Below, one piece after another: positions 35,590-44,273 of a DNA stretch of 64,000 bases (the first letter of the stretch is position 1; each line of letters starts with the position of its first letter). The position numbers and the translations under genes are program-made. The stretch is from Devosia aquimaris (GTDB taxonomy: Bacteria; Pseudomonadota; Alphaproteobacteria; Rhizobiales; Devosiaceae): NCBI RefSeq assembly GCF_020169335.1, contig NZ_JAIEZN010000002.1:434001-498000 (forward strand). Reading direction: 5' to 3'. The notes under the pieces are model-generated. The model ran no database searches. It had not been told where the DNA came from and worked only from the letters and a program-made list of their open reading frames with translations.

Positions 35590-36429
35590 TTATTTTGAGG
35601 GCAGGCAGCGGCCGGTCGGCATCAGCGCGGAAATGGCGCGCGGATCGCATCCCGTCTGCAGGAACATCAGCCAGTCATTCTGGTTGCCGAAGAAGGCATT
35701 GCGGTCCACCTGGCCCTTGACGCCACGCACCAGCCCGGTCTGCGTCCACTGCCAGAAGGTCCAGGTGCGGTTGCGATAGCGCTCATGCGGCTCGGCCGCC
35801 GTCGAGCGCAGCCAGAAGGCATTGGGGAAGTATTCGCCCTCCAGCACATCGCGGTGGAAATTCATGTCGGTGTAGATGATGGGCAGCTTGCCGGTATGGC
35901 GCTCCATGGCGTCGAGCATGACGCGGATCTTTTCCAGGGCATCGGCGCGATTGGGCTTGGTCTTGCAGGAAGAGTGGTTGTTCCACTCCAGATCGAGCAC
36001 TGGCGGCAGCGCATCGGCGTCATTGGGCACATTGGCGACAAACCAGGCCGCCTGTTCGGACGCCAGCGAGCACCAGGTCATGAAGTGATAGGCGCCGCGC
36101 GGCATGCCGGCCTCGCGCGCCCGCACCCAATTGGCGCGGAAATTGGGGTCGACATAGTCCTTGCCCTCAGTGGCCTTCATGAACACGAAGTGGATGCCGG
36201 ACTGGAAGGCGGTGCGGAAATCGACATTTTCCTGGTAGCGCGCCACATCGATCCCCTGGATGGGCATGTTGCGCGCCCGATCGACACCGGAATGCGGGCG
36301 GGCATCGCCATCGATGGCGCCATAGAGCCCGCCGCCCGATGAACACGCCACCAGGACCCCCGCCAGCAGCGCCGATGCGGCGGCCTTGGTGAATGCGGTC
36401 AGACGGAAAAATGGCCGGCTCGAAGGCAT
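35590..36429 (-). CDS. GH25 family lysozyme lipoprotein
   Basis: A muramidase-type glycoside hydrolase of 279 residues with a lipoprotein signal (lipobox LVAC, C29). The GH25 barrel begins IQGIDVARYQENVDF (D61) and has the catalytic LPPVLDLEWNN (D146 and E148). FMKATEGKDYVDPNF, GAYHFMTWC and PIIYTDMNF are further family strands, and the closing FWQWTQTGLVRGVKGQVDRN is typical. It probably cuts peptidoglycan in the periplasm. ATG 36429 is used; a TTG nine bases upstream is possible, and the Shine-Dalgarno is weak. Confidence 0.9.
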   Translation of the reverse strand: MPSSRPFFRLTAFTKAAASALLAGVLVACSSGGGLYGAIDGDARPHSGVDRARNMPIQGIDVARYQENVDFRTAFQSGIHFVFMKATEGKDYVDPNFRANWVRAREAGMPRGAYHFMTWCSLASEQAAWFVANVPNDADALPPVLDLEWNNHSSCKTKPNRADALEKIRVMLDAMERHTGKLPIIYTDMNFHRDVLEGEYFPNAFWLRSTAAEPHERYRNRTWTFWQWTQTGLVRGVKGQVDRNAFFGNQNDWLMFLQTGCDPRAISALMPTGRCLPSK

Positions 36430-36606
36430 GGGAAACAAACTCTGCGCAGGAAACTCAGCCTTTGATTCAACATGACGCGGTTAACGCCTGCTTAGGTTAA
36501 CCAGTGTGGCAACCGGCATGGTTAACATGCCGTATTGCGTTCGCTATACGTTCTTGTTGCCCGGCCCCGCCTTTGCTAAACTGGCCCTAGGCTTGAGGAT
36601 CAAGGC

Positions 36607-38133
36607 ATGGTCACGCGTGTCCCCACTGTCGCTTTTCAGGGCATTGAGGCGGTGCCCGTGGATGTGCAGGTGCAGATTGCGCCCGGCATGGCCAAGTTCA
36701 TTCTCGTCGGCCTGCCCGACAAGGCGGTCAAGGAAAGCGGCGAGCGGGTCCGCGCCGCGCTGGTGGCCTCGGGGCTGGGCCTGCCGCCCCGCCGCATCAC
36801 CGTCAACCTGGCGCCGGCGGACCTGCCCAAGGAAGGCAGCCACTATGACCTGCCGATCGCCTTGGGCATCATGGCCGCCATCGGTGCCATTCCCCAGGAT
36901 GCGCTGGACGGCTATCTGGCCCTGGGCGAACTGGGGCTCGATGGGCGCCTGGCCCATGTGGGCGGCGTGCTGCCCGCCGCCATTGCCGCCCAGAGCCGCG
37001 ACCTCGGGCTGATCTGCCCGGCGCCATCGGGGCCTGAAGCCGCCTGGGCGGGCGACGACATCGACATCATCGCCGCCGACAGCCTTTTGGCCCTGGCCAA
37101 TCATCTGACCGGCCACCAGCGTGCGGCCAGGCCGCAGCCGCGCCGCCAGATCGCTGGCAGCACCCTGCCCGACCTCAGCGACGTGCGCGGGCAATTGGTG
37201 GCGCGGCGGGCGCTCGAAGTGGCGGCTGCGGGCGGGCATAACCTGCTGATGATCGGCCCGCCCGGCGCCGGCAAATCCATGCTGGCCTCGCGCCTGCCCT
37301 CCATATTGCCGCCGCTCGATGCGCGCGAACTGCTCGATATCTCGATGATCCAGTCCATTGCCGGCGAACTGGTGGGCGGGGCCATTTCCGACCGGCGGCC
37401 GTTTCGGGCGCCGCATCACTCCGCCTCCATGGCGGCGCTGGTCGGCGGGGGCCTGCGCGTGCGGCCCGGCGAGGTGAGCCTGGCGCACAATGGCGTGCTG
37501 TTTCTCGACGAACTGCCCGAATTCGCCCCCGCCGTGCTCGACAGCCTGCGCCAGCCGCTCGAAACCGGGGAAACCGTGATCGCGCGGGCCAACGCCCGGG
37601 TCAGCTATCCCAGCCGCGTGCAGCTGGTGGCGGCCATGAACCCCTGCAAATGCGGCCTGGCCGGCACGCCCGGCCACACCTGCAAACGCGGCGATGCCTG
37701 CGCCAGCGACTATCAGGGCCGCGTTTCCGGCCCCTTCATGGACCGCATCGACATCCGCATCGATGTGCCGGCGGTGAGCGCCGCCGACATGATTGGCCCC
37801 GCCGCTGCTGCGGAAAGCTCGGCCGACGTTGCTGCGCGCGTGGCCCAGGCCCGCGACCGCCAGAAGGCGCGCTATGCCGCTTTGGGCGCCGACACTGTGC
37901 TCACCAATGCCGCCGCCGGGCCGACGCTGATCGAGCAGGTGGTCAATCCCGATGGCGACAGCCAGAAACTGCTGCTGCAGGCGGCCGAGCGCTTCAATCT
38001 GTCGGCCCGCGCCTATCACCGCGTGCTCAAGGTGGCGCGGACCCTGGCCGATCTCGCCGGGGTCGACCGGGTGGGCCGGCCCCATATTGCCGAGGCCCTG
38101 AGCTATCGCCTGCCCATCATGGGCGGGCACTAG
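36607..38133 (+). CDS. comM: YifB/ComM family Mg-chelatase-like AAA ATPase
   Basis: A 508-residue hexameric helicase relative that promotes branch migration during natural transformation in species studied. The N-terminal Lon-like domain has FILVGLPDKAVKESGERVRAAL. Walker A MIGPPGAGKSML is at residues 215-226, Walker B LFLDELPEF near 300, and a zinc site of four cysteines lies in NPCKCGLAGTPGHTCKRGDAC. The C-terminal Mg-chelatase helical domain has ARAYHRVLKVARTLADLAG. Length and order match the family. Confidence 0.93.
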   Translation: MVTRVPTVAFQGIEAVPVDVQVQIAPGMAKFILVGLPDKAVKESGERVRAALVASGLGLPPRRITVNLAPADLPKEGSHYDLPIALGIMAAIGAIPQDALDGYLALGELGLDGRLAHVGGVLPAAIAAQSRDLGLICPAPSGPEAAWAGDDIDIIAADSLLALANHLTGHQRAARPQPRRQIAGSTLPDLSDVRGQLVARRALEVAAAGGHNLLMIGPPGAGKSMLASRLPSILPPLDARELLDISMIQSIAGELVGGAISDRRPFRAPHHSASMAALVGGGLRVRPGEVSLAHNGVLFLDELPEFAPAVLDSLRQPLETGETVIARANARVSYPSRVQLVAAMNPCKCGLAGTPGHTCKRGDACASDYQGRVSGPFMDRIDIRIDVPAVSAADMIGPAAAAESSADVAARVAQARDRQKARYAALGADTVLTNAAAGPTLIEQVVNPDGDSQKLLLQAAERFNLSARAYHRVLKVARTLADLAGVDRVGRPHIAEALSYRLPIMGGH

Positions 38134-38163
38134 ACGGGGCCTGTGCACAAGTCTGTGGAGAAG

Positions 38164-38179
38164 TGTTTCACGTGAATCC
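38164..38179 (-). promoter_or_regulatory. parS-like palindrome (site 5 of 7)
   Basis: TGTTTCACGTGAATCC, the reverse-oriented copy of the motif, 30 bases past the comM stop. Its left half TGTTTCAC matches the canonical parS half-site exactly. Confidence 0.58.
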
Positions 38180-38348
38180 CGCGCGGCCCCGGTCGTGCGG
38201 GGGGACCAATCACATTTCTTTCAGTGATTGTGACAGGGTAACGTTTCAGATTGCCAATCACGGCAATCCAGACTATCGCAGGCCCGGTAAAAGTTCTGCC
38301 GACAATGTTCGGCCGGAACCTGACTGTCAGGTGCAGTTTCGGGCGGCC

Positions 38349-38987
38349 ATGCGTAGATCCGGCAAACTGGTGCAATGGAATAATAATGCCGGCTTTGGCT
38401 TTGTCCGCGACAGTGCCGGCAATGATTTCTATGTGCATATTTCCAAGCTGAAACCCGAGCAGCCGCGCCCGCGTGTCGGCGATACGCTGGAGTTCGCCCT
38501 GGTCACCGGGCGCAAGGGCCGGCCTGCCGCCAGCGACATCACCGTGACGCCCGCTGCCGCGCCGCCGCCTGATCGTGGCATGCGCGATGTGACGCGGCCG
38601 CCGCCGGGCGTCTCGCGCTACACCATCGGCCTGCGGGTGGTTGCCGCCACCATGATGACGCTGCTGCTGCTGCTCGCCATGGTGAGCCAGCACGCCCCGG
38701 TCTGGCTGGGTGCAACCTATGCACTGATGGGGGCGGCCTCGGCCCTGCTCTACCGCTTCGACAAGCTCTACGCCCTCAGTGGCCGCTGGCGCGTCAGCGA
38801 GACCAATCTGCATGTGGTCGACCTGTGCTTCGGCATCATTGGCGGGCTGGCCGCGCAGGAGCTCTATCGCCACAAGACCGTCAAGCCGGCCTTTGTCGCC
38901 ACCACCTGGGCCATTGCCCTGCTGCATCTGGTGGGCATCACGGCCGTGGCGCTGGGCTGGTTCAACGCTGCGCTGGCCATGCTGTGA
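38349..38987 (+). CDS. cold-shock domain / DUF1294 membrane fusion protein
   Basis: A 212-residue protein. Residues 1-65 are a cold-shock OB fold (GKLVQWNNNAGFGFVRD, then FYVHISKL) that should bind RNA or single-stranded DNA. After a Pro-rich linker come two membrane helices (VVAATMMTLLLLLAMV, WLGATYALMGAASALLYRF). The DUF1294 block is FDKLYALSGRWRVSETNLHVVDL, GGLAAQELYRHKTVKPAF, and a last helix follows. This fusion is widespread in bacteria and its role is unknown. No clear ribosome site is seen at ATG 38349. Confidence 0.84.
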   Translation: MRRSGKLVQWNNNAGFGFVRDSAGNDFYVHISKLKPEQPRPRVGDTLEFALVTGRKGRPAASDITVTPAAAPPPDRGMRDVTRPPPGVSRYTIGLRVVAATMMTLLLLLAMVSQHAPVWLGATYALMGAASALLYRFDKLYALSGRWRVSETNLHVVDLCFGIIGGLAAQELYRHKTVKPAFVATTWAIALLHLVGITAVALGWFNAALAML

Positions 38988-39029
38988 CAATCGCGCCGCC
39001 CGGATGGGCAGCGCGATCGACGTCCGGCA

Positions 39030-40313
39030 TCAGTGGAACTGCGCCGTCTCGGTGGATTCACCCATCGCCGTGGTGGCGCTGCGCCCTTCGCTGACCGCCA
39101 TCGACACGGCATCGAAATAGCTGGTGCCCACTTCGCGCTGGTGCCGCACGGCGGAGAAGCCGTGCTTTTCGGCGGCGAACTCGGCCTGCTGCAGCCGCGA
39201 ATAGCCCGCCATGCCATCCTGCTTATAGGCCCGGGCCAGCTCGAACGTGGTCAGGCTCAGATTGTGGAAGCCGGCCAGCGTGATGAACTGGTATTTGTAG
39301 CCCATGGCCGCGATCTCGCGCTGGAAGCTGGCCATGGCCGTTTCGTCCATATGCTTGGCCCAGTTAAAGCTCGGCGAGCAATTATAGGCCAGCATCTGCT
39401 CGGGATGTTCCTTGCGCACGGCTTCGGCGAATTTCCGCGCTTCGGCCAGGTCGGGCTTGCTGGTTTCGCACCAGATCAGATCGGCATAGGGCGCATAGGC
39501 AATGCCGCGGGCAATGGCGGCATCGATCCCGCCCTTGAGCTTGTAGAAGCCCTCGGGCGTGCGCTCATCGGTGACGAAGGGCGCGTCATAGGGATCGATA
39601 TCGGAGGTGATCAGCCGCGCGGCCTCGGCATCGGTGCGCGCCATGATGAGCGTCGGCACGCCCATCACATCGGCCGCCAGCCGCGCCGAATTGAGGGTGC
39701 GGATGAACTGGCTGGTCGGGACCAGAACCTTGCCGCCCAGATGGCCGCACTTTTTTTCGCTGGCCAATTGGTCCTCGAAATGCACGGCAGCGGCGCCTGC
39801 CTCGATCATGGCCTTCATCAGCTCAAAGGCATTGAGCGCGCCGCCAAAGCCGGCTTCGGCATCGGCAATGATGGGCACGAAGAAATCGAGATCGGTGGTG
39901 GCGATGCCCTCGGCCTGTTCCATGGTCTGGATCTGGTCGGCCCGCTGCAGCGCCTTGTTGATGCGCTTGACCACCGACGGCACGCTGTCGACCGGATAAA
40001 GGCTCTGGTCGGGATACATATTGCCCGAGCTGTTGGCGTCGGCCGCCACCTGCCAGCCGCTGAGATAGATCGCCTTGAGCCCAGCCTTGACCTGCTGCAC
40101 TGCCTGGTTGCCGGTGAAGGTGCCCAGCGTGGGCACGAAGTCCTCGCTGTGCAGCAGCTCCCACAGGCGCCGGGCGCCATTCTCGGCCAGGGTATGGCGA
40201 ATGGGCATCGAGCCGGACAGCCGCGCCACATCGGCCTGGCTATAGGTGCGGGCAATATTGCGCCAGCGGTCGGGCGCATAATCGGGGGTGGGGAACAGGG
40301 GCTTGTCGAGCAT
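39030..40313 (-). CDS. aceA: isocitrate lyase
   Basis: AceA cleaves isocitrate to glyoxylate and succinate, the entry to the glyoxylate bypass for growth on acetate or fatty acids. The 427-residue protein has the catalytic [13 protein letters not shown] with C189, the metal-binding [23 protein letters not shown] and the lid region [19 protein letters not shown] precedes the start. A 75-residue gene and a divergent ScfR-type regulator lie upstream, which fits regulation by short-chain acyl-CoA. Malate synthase is not in the window. Confidence 0.96.
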   Translation of the reverse strand: MLDKPLFPTPDYAPDRWRNIARTYSQADVARLSGSMPIRHTLAENGARRLWELLHSEDFVPTLGTFTGNQAVQQVKAGLKAIYLSGWQVAADANSSGNMYPDQSLYPVDSVPSVVKRINKALQRADQIQTMEQAEGIATTDLDFFVPIIADAEAGFGGALNAFELMKAMIEAGAAAVHFEDQLASEKKCGHLGGKVLVPTSQFIRTLNSARLAADVMGVPTLIMARTDAEAARLITSDIDPYDAPFVTDERTPEGFYKLKGGIDAAIARGIAYAPYADLIWCETSKPDLAEARKFAEAVRKEHPEQMLAYNCSPSFNWAKHMDETAMASFQREIAAMGYKYQFITLAGFHNLSLTTFELARAYKQDGMAGYSRLQQAEFAAEKHGFSAVRHQREVGTSYFDAVSMAVSEGRSATTAMGESTETAQFH

Positions 40314-40389
40314 TTGGGGTTTTCCTCCTCATCGGAAATGGCTGGAATTTGGACATGGCTGCGCCGGTCCGGCGGGCCGGTATCGACGG

Positions 40390-40405
40390 TGATTCACGTG
40401 GAACA
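40390..40405 (+). promoter_or_regulatory. parS-like palindrome (site 6 of 7)
   Basis: TGATTCACGTGGAACA, the variant with GGAAC, between the 75-residue gene and aceA, 77 bases upstream of the aceA start. The GTGGAACA half is the form seen in Bacillus-type parS sites. Confidence 0.52.
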
Positions 40406-40445
40406 GGGGACGGGATGGGCCGGGACGAGCCGGCCCGGAATGGGC

Positions 40446-40673
40446 CTAGCCCAGGACCTTGCGGCTGAAGGTGGCGGCGATCATGCCGTCGCCGGCGAAC
40501 AGCGACGTGCTGCCCTCCTCACCCACCAGCGAAATCTGGTGCCGGCCGATCTTGCCGGTGATGGCATAGCCCTGGGCATCGAGCCCCTGGGCCTTGAACT
40601 GCGCCATGGCCTGGCTGGCCGTAGGCGCGATGATGGTCAGATATTCTTCGCGTTCGCTGATCGACGGGCTCAT
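40446..40673 (-). CDS. small conserved protein upstream of aceA
   Basis: A 75-residue soluble protein: MSPSISEREEYLTIIAPT, an Ala/Gln helix (SQAMAQFKAQGLDAQGYAI) and a beta end (HQISLVGEEGSTSLFAGDGMIAATF). No family is recognised. It precedes aceA on the same strand and is divergent from the ScfR-type regulator, with 156 bases between the starts. It may be cotranscribed with aceA. AGGAG-like sequence (GAGGAGAT) precedes the ATG. Confidence 0.7.
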   Translation of the reverse strand: MSPSISEREEYLTIIAPTASQAMAQFKAQGLDAQGYAITGKIGRHQISLVGEEGSTSLFAGDGMIAATFSRKVLG

Positions 40674-40697
40674 GGACACATCTCCTCGTTGTGTTGA

Positions 40698-40807
40698 TGT
40701 AAAGATTTGACAAAACGCTGAGACATGCAAGAAATAAGCGAAGATGGCTCTGTAAACCAGTAAATCGCTACACAGATCGCGCGGCGAATTCTGTAAAGCG
40801 TGTAAAG
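40698..40807. promoter_or_regulatory. repeated TGTAAA half-sites between aceA unit and regulator
   Basis: TGTAAAG occurs at 40698, 40792 and 40801, and TGTAAAC at 40751. TTTGACAAA lies at 40706. The last two TGTAAAG copies are nine bases apart, just before the regulator's ribosome site. RamB/ScfR-type regulators bind TTTGCAAA-like sequences, so these are candidate operators. Confidence 0.45.
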
Positions 40808-40829
40808 CTGAGGGGCCGGGAGGAGTGCG

Positions 40830-42239
40830 ATGAACGAGAGTGGAGACCGCCAGATCGGCGGCCGCATCAAGCGCCTGCGGCGCATCCGCAAGCTGGCCCA
40901 GGCGGACCTGGCGGCCGCGCTGGGCATTTCGGCCAGCTATCTCAACCTGATCGAGCACAATCGCCGCAAGGTGACGGTGCCGCTGCTGTTTTCCATCGCC
41001 GGCTATTTCGGCGTCGAGCCGGGCGAACTGGTCGACAGCGACGATGGGCGGCTGCTGGGCGATCTGATGGAAGCCTTTGGCGACGACATCTTTGCCGATA
41101 GCGACGTCACCAATCTCGAAATCCGCGACCTCGCCCAGGCCAATCCGGCCGCCGCCCGCGCCATTCTCAAGCTTTATGACCGCTATCGCGCCGTCACCAA
41201 GCCGGGCCTGGCCAATCCGGTGGAGCCGGGCACCGAACCCTTTCACCTGGCGACCGACGCCATCTCGGATTTCCTCCAGGAAAACGCCAACCACTTCCCC
41301 TCCCTCGAAGCGGCAGCCGAACGCATGCGCGCCGACATTGATCGCTCGGGCGAGGGTTTTGAGGCGGCGCTGCGCAGCTATCTGTTCAATGTGATGGGCG
41401 TTGAGGTGCAGCTGGCTTCCCTGCCCCATGGCATTGCCCGCCAGTTCGACGCCGCGCGCCAGCGCCTGCTCGTCTCCGACCTGCTGCCGCCCGAATCGGC
41501 GCTGTTCCTGGTGGCGCACCATCTGGGCCAGGCCGCGGCTGGGCCCGAGATCGCCGAGATCATCGCCGCCTCGAGCCTGCCCGAGGGCGATGCCCCGGCG
41601 CTGGCGGCCAATGTGCTGGCGGCCTATCTGGCAGCGGCGCTGGTGATGCCCTATGCGCCCTTCCTGCGCGCCTGCCGCGACTATCGCTATGATATCGAGC
41701 GCATCGCCCGCCGCTTCGGCGCCAGCTTCGAGCAGGTCTGCCACCGCATGACCACGCTGCAGCGGCCCGGCGCCAGCGGCATTCCGCTACATTTGGTGCG
41801 CACCGATATTGCCGGCAATATCTCCAAGCGCTTTTCGCTCTCGGGCATTCATATCCCGCGCCATTCCGGCGCCTGTCCACGCTGGAATGTCTATGCGGCG
41901 TTCCTCTCGCCCGAGCGCATCAATATCCAGCTCAGCCAGATGCCGGACGGGCAGCGCTATTTCTGCATCGCCCGCACCATCGCCAAGGGCGACTACCGCT
42001 ACAATGCGCCGCGCCGCTACATGTCCATCGGGCTGGGTTGCGCCATCCACCATGCCCGCGAGATGATCTATTCGGACGGCATGGACCTCAATGGCGACAG
42101 CCAGCTGGTGCCCATCGGCGTGGGGTGCCGCATCTGCCCGCGGCTGGAATGCGGCCAGCGCGCCCATCCGCCCGCCGATCATCGCTTTGCGCTGGACCCG
42201 ACCAATCGACCGGAAAGCCTTTATGGCCGCATTGGCTAG
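40830..42239 (+). CDS. ScfR/RamB-type short-chain fatty acyl-CoA regulator
   Basis: A 469-residue regulator. The N-terminal XRE helix-turn-helix (IGGRIKRLRRIRKLAQADLAAALGISASYLNLIEHNRR) covers about residues 8-62. A central IrrE/peptidase-like region follows, and the C-terminal ScfR (formerly DUF2083) domain has cysteines in IPRHSGACPRWNVYAAF, GLGCAIHH and GVGCRICPRLECGQRAHP. Known relatives (RamB, PccR, MccR) control glyoxylate or propionyl-CoA genes in response to acyl-CoA. Divergence from the aceA unit makes aceA the probable target. Its stop shares CTAG with the convergent WYL gene. Confidence 0.88.
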   Translation: MNESGDRQIGGRIKRLRRIRKLAQADLAAALGISASYLNLIEHNRRKVTVPLLFSIAGYFGVEPGELVDSDDGRLLGDLMEAFGDDIFADSDVTNLEIRDLAQANPAAARAILKLYDRYRAVTKPGLANPVEPGTEPFHLATDAISDFLQENANHFPSLEAAAERMRADIDRSGEGFEAALRSYLFNVMGVEVQLASLPHGIARQFDAARQRLLVSDLLPPESALFLVAHHLGQAAAGPEIAEIIAASSLPEGDAPALAANVLAAYLAAALVMPYAPFLRACRDYRYDIERIARRFGASFEQVCHRMTTLQRPGASGIPLHLVRTDIAGNISKRFSLSGIHIPRHSGACPRWNVYAAFLSPERINIQLSQMPDGQRYFCIARTIAKGDYRYNAPRRYMSIGLGCAIHHAREMIYSDGMDLNGDSQLVPIGVGCRICPRLECGQRAHPPADHRFALDPTNRPESLYGRIG

Positions 42240-42928
42240 GGATTGTGCTCCCAGCCATCGCGCCATTCCTTTTCCAGCACGGCGCGGCGCTTGCCATAGC
42301 GCTCCTCGGTGACGGTCAGGGCAAGGATGCGATCGGTGCGGAAATTGCGGAAGGCGTCGCGCAGGCAACACCAGGCGGCAATAGTCTGCTTGCCCTCGTA
42401 ATAGGCCAGCTGCACCGGCCAGATGGTGCGCTCCGAGGCCTGGCCGGCCTCGTCCTCATAGCTGATGCGCACGGCCTTTTCGGTGCGCATGGCCAGGCGC
42501 ACCTGGCCCAGAATGGGCATGGGCGGCCGCGACCGTGCGCTCCACACCGCCACCGGCCACAGGCCCGTGTCATTGATGCGGTCGCGCAGATCCTCGGGCG
42601 AAGCGGTGGCAATCTTGGCCAGGGCATTCTTGGCGGCAGCGCCCAGCCCGTCGTCGGGCTGCGCCCCCACCCAGCGGGCGCCCAGCACCAGGGCTTCGAG
42701 CTCTTCGGGCGTGAACATCAGCGGTGGCAGGAAAAAGCCGGGCTTCAGCATGTAGCCGACCCCCGCTTCGCCATCGATTGGCGCGCCCAGCCCCACCAGG
42801 GTCTGCACGTCGCGATACATGGTGCGGACGGAAACGCCCTGTTCCTCGGCCAGTCTTGCCGCCGTAACCGGCTGGCGGTGACGCCGCAATGCGTCCATGA
42901 CGGCAAACAGCCGCTCGGTCTTGTCCAT
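42236..42928 (-). CDS. HTH-WYL domain transcriptional regulator (YafY type)
   Basis: A 230-residue regulator. Residues 1-55 are a DeoR/HTH_11 winged helix (RLFAVMDALRRHRQPVTAARLAEEQGVSVRTMYRDVQTL). The WYL domain follows with ISYEDEAGQASERTIWPVQLAYYEGKQTIAAWC, where the usual W-Y-L triplet is only partly kept, then the WCX-like FRTDRILALTV. The YafY branch senses unknown ligands or nucleic acid. It is convergent with the ScfR-type gene, both stops lying in one CTAG. Confidence 0.87.
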   Translation of the reverse strand: MDKTERLFAVMDALRRHRQPVTAARLAEEQGVSVRTMYRDVQTLVGLGAPIDGEAGVGYMLKPGFFLPPLMFTPEELEALVLGARWVGAQPDDGLGAAAKNALAKIATASPEDLRDRINDTGLWPVAVWSARSRPPMPILGQVRLAMRTEKAVRISYEDEAGQASERTIWPVQLAYYEGKQTIAAWCCLRDAFRNFRTDRILALTVTEERYGKRRAVLEKEWRDGWEHNP

Positions 42929-43140
42929 GCCCGGCTCCCCTGAACAAAACCGGAATGCCAGATTCCCCCGGTGTCGCCAAGGCCTTGCCGCACAGCATTT
43001 GCGGCGGGGTCGGGTCCATATCTGTCCGAAGCGATTGGTCTTTGGGCCATGGCCCGCTCCCCTGCTGGTCAGGGAAGCAGTCTCTCATGGCCTGCTGACG
43101 GGGCGCGGCAGCAGTCGATCCGGCGGGACGGCAGCGGTCG

Positions 43141-44151
43141 TCAGGCGATCTCGATGTCGCACCAATGCTGATAGGGGCGCTCGGGCGTGCAGATCACATT
43201 GGGGAAATGCGGATTGTGCACGGCATCGGCAAAGGCCTGGTCTTCCAGGCACAGGCCGGAATGCTTGCCATAGTGGCGGCCGCCCAGGCCCGGCACTGGG
43301 CAATCGGTCCAGACGCCATTGTAGACCTGCAGGCCCGGCCGATCCGTCCAGAGCTTGAGCGTCAGCGCCTTGTCCGGGCCCACGACGGTGGCGACGGGAT
43401 CGCTGGTTTTGCGGCCGGAATCGAGCACCATGCCAATGTCATATTCCACCGGATTGCCCTTGGCGTCGCGCATGGTGCGCGCCTGGCGCAGATCATACTG
43501 CGTGCCGCGCGAGGGCAGGATGGCGCCGGTCGGCGCCAGATCGGCACCCAGCTCGGTATAGGCGCTGGAATTGACCTGGATGGAATGGTCGAGCACGTCA
43601 TCGCCGGTGCCCAGGTTGAAATACTGGTGCTGCACGAGGCTAATCGGCGTCGCCGTATCGGTGGTGGCGCTCAGCTCAAGCCGCAGCTTGTTGCCCTTGA
43701 GCGAATAGGTGGCGGCAAAATTGACATTGCCGGGATAGCCCATGGCGCCATCGGGGCTGAAAAAGGTGAAGCGCACGGCATTGTTGGCCTCGTCCACCTG
43801 CCCGTCCCAGACCTGGCGGCCCAGGCCCTCGGTGCCGCCATGCAGGTGCAGTTCACCGGCATTGGGCGGCAGCTGATAGGTCTTGCCATTGAGCTCGAAG
43901 GAGGAATTCTTGATGCGGTTGGCGACTCGGCCGGCCAGGGCGCCAAAATGCGGGCTGTGCTCGATATAGGGGGCCAGCGCATCAAAGCCGAGCACCACGG
44001 TGCGTTCGCCGCCGGCCACCGGCACGCGCCAGTCCCGCACGGCCACGCCATAGCCGATGATGTCCACGCTCACGCCGGTGTTGCTGACCAGCCGGAACTG
44101 GTCCACCCGCTTGCCGTTGACGTCGCCGAAAGTTGAAACCGCGATGGCCAT
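43141..44151 (-). CDS. galM: aldose 1-epimerase family protein
   Basis: A 336-residue mutarotase that interconverts alpha and beta anomers of sugars. Key blocks are HFGALAGRVANRIKNSSFELNG, LHLHGGTEGLGRQVWD (acid His), ISLVQHQYFNLG (second His) and HSGLCLEDQAFADAVHNPHFPN (Glu base). Next to xylA/xylB the natural substrate is probably xylose. ATG 44151 follows GGGGGAG; a longer frame to 44322 would cross the LacI-type start. It is divergent from the LacI gene across 122 bases with a palindrome. Confidence 0.9.
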   Translation of the reverse strand: MAIAVSTFGDVNGKRVDQFRLVSNTGVSVDIIGYGVAVRDWRVPVAGGERTVVLGFDALAPYIEHSPHFGALAGRVANRIKNSSFELNGKTYQLPPNAGELHLHGGTEGLGRQVWDGQVDEANNAVRFTFFSPDGAMGYPGNVNFAATYSLKGNKLRLELSATTDTATPISLVQHQYFNLGTGDDVLDHSIQVNSSAYTELGADLAPTGAILPSRGTQYDLRQARTMRDAKGNPVEYDIGMVLDSGRKTSDPVATVVGPDKALTLKLWTDRPGLQVYNGVWTDCPVPGLGGRHYGKHSGLCLEDQAFADAVHNPHFPNVICTPERPYQHWCDIEIA

Positions 44152-44228
44152 AATGGCACTCCCCCTGAGTTTTGCGCAGTGGTCTACCCTGCTTTGTCGG
44201 TGGTCTGCAACGTCGCACTTGACCTTTT

Positions 44229-44240
44229 GCAGGCGCCTGC
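44229..44240. promoter_or_regulatory. candidate LacI-type operator
   Basis: GCAGGCGCCTGC, a perfect 12-base palindrome with the central C|G typical of LacI-family operators, between the divergent epimerase and LacI genes. It would allow autoregulation and control of the epimerase. Confidence 0.45.
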
Positions 44241-44273
44241 CGAAGCTTGGCGGATGACGGCCGGGGACCCAGC

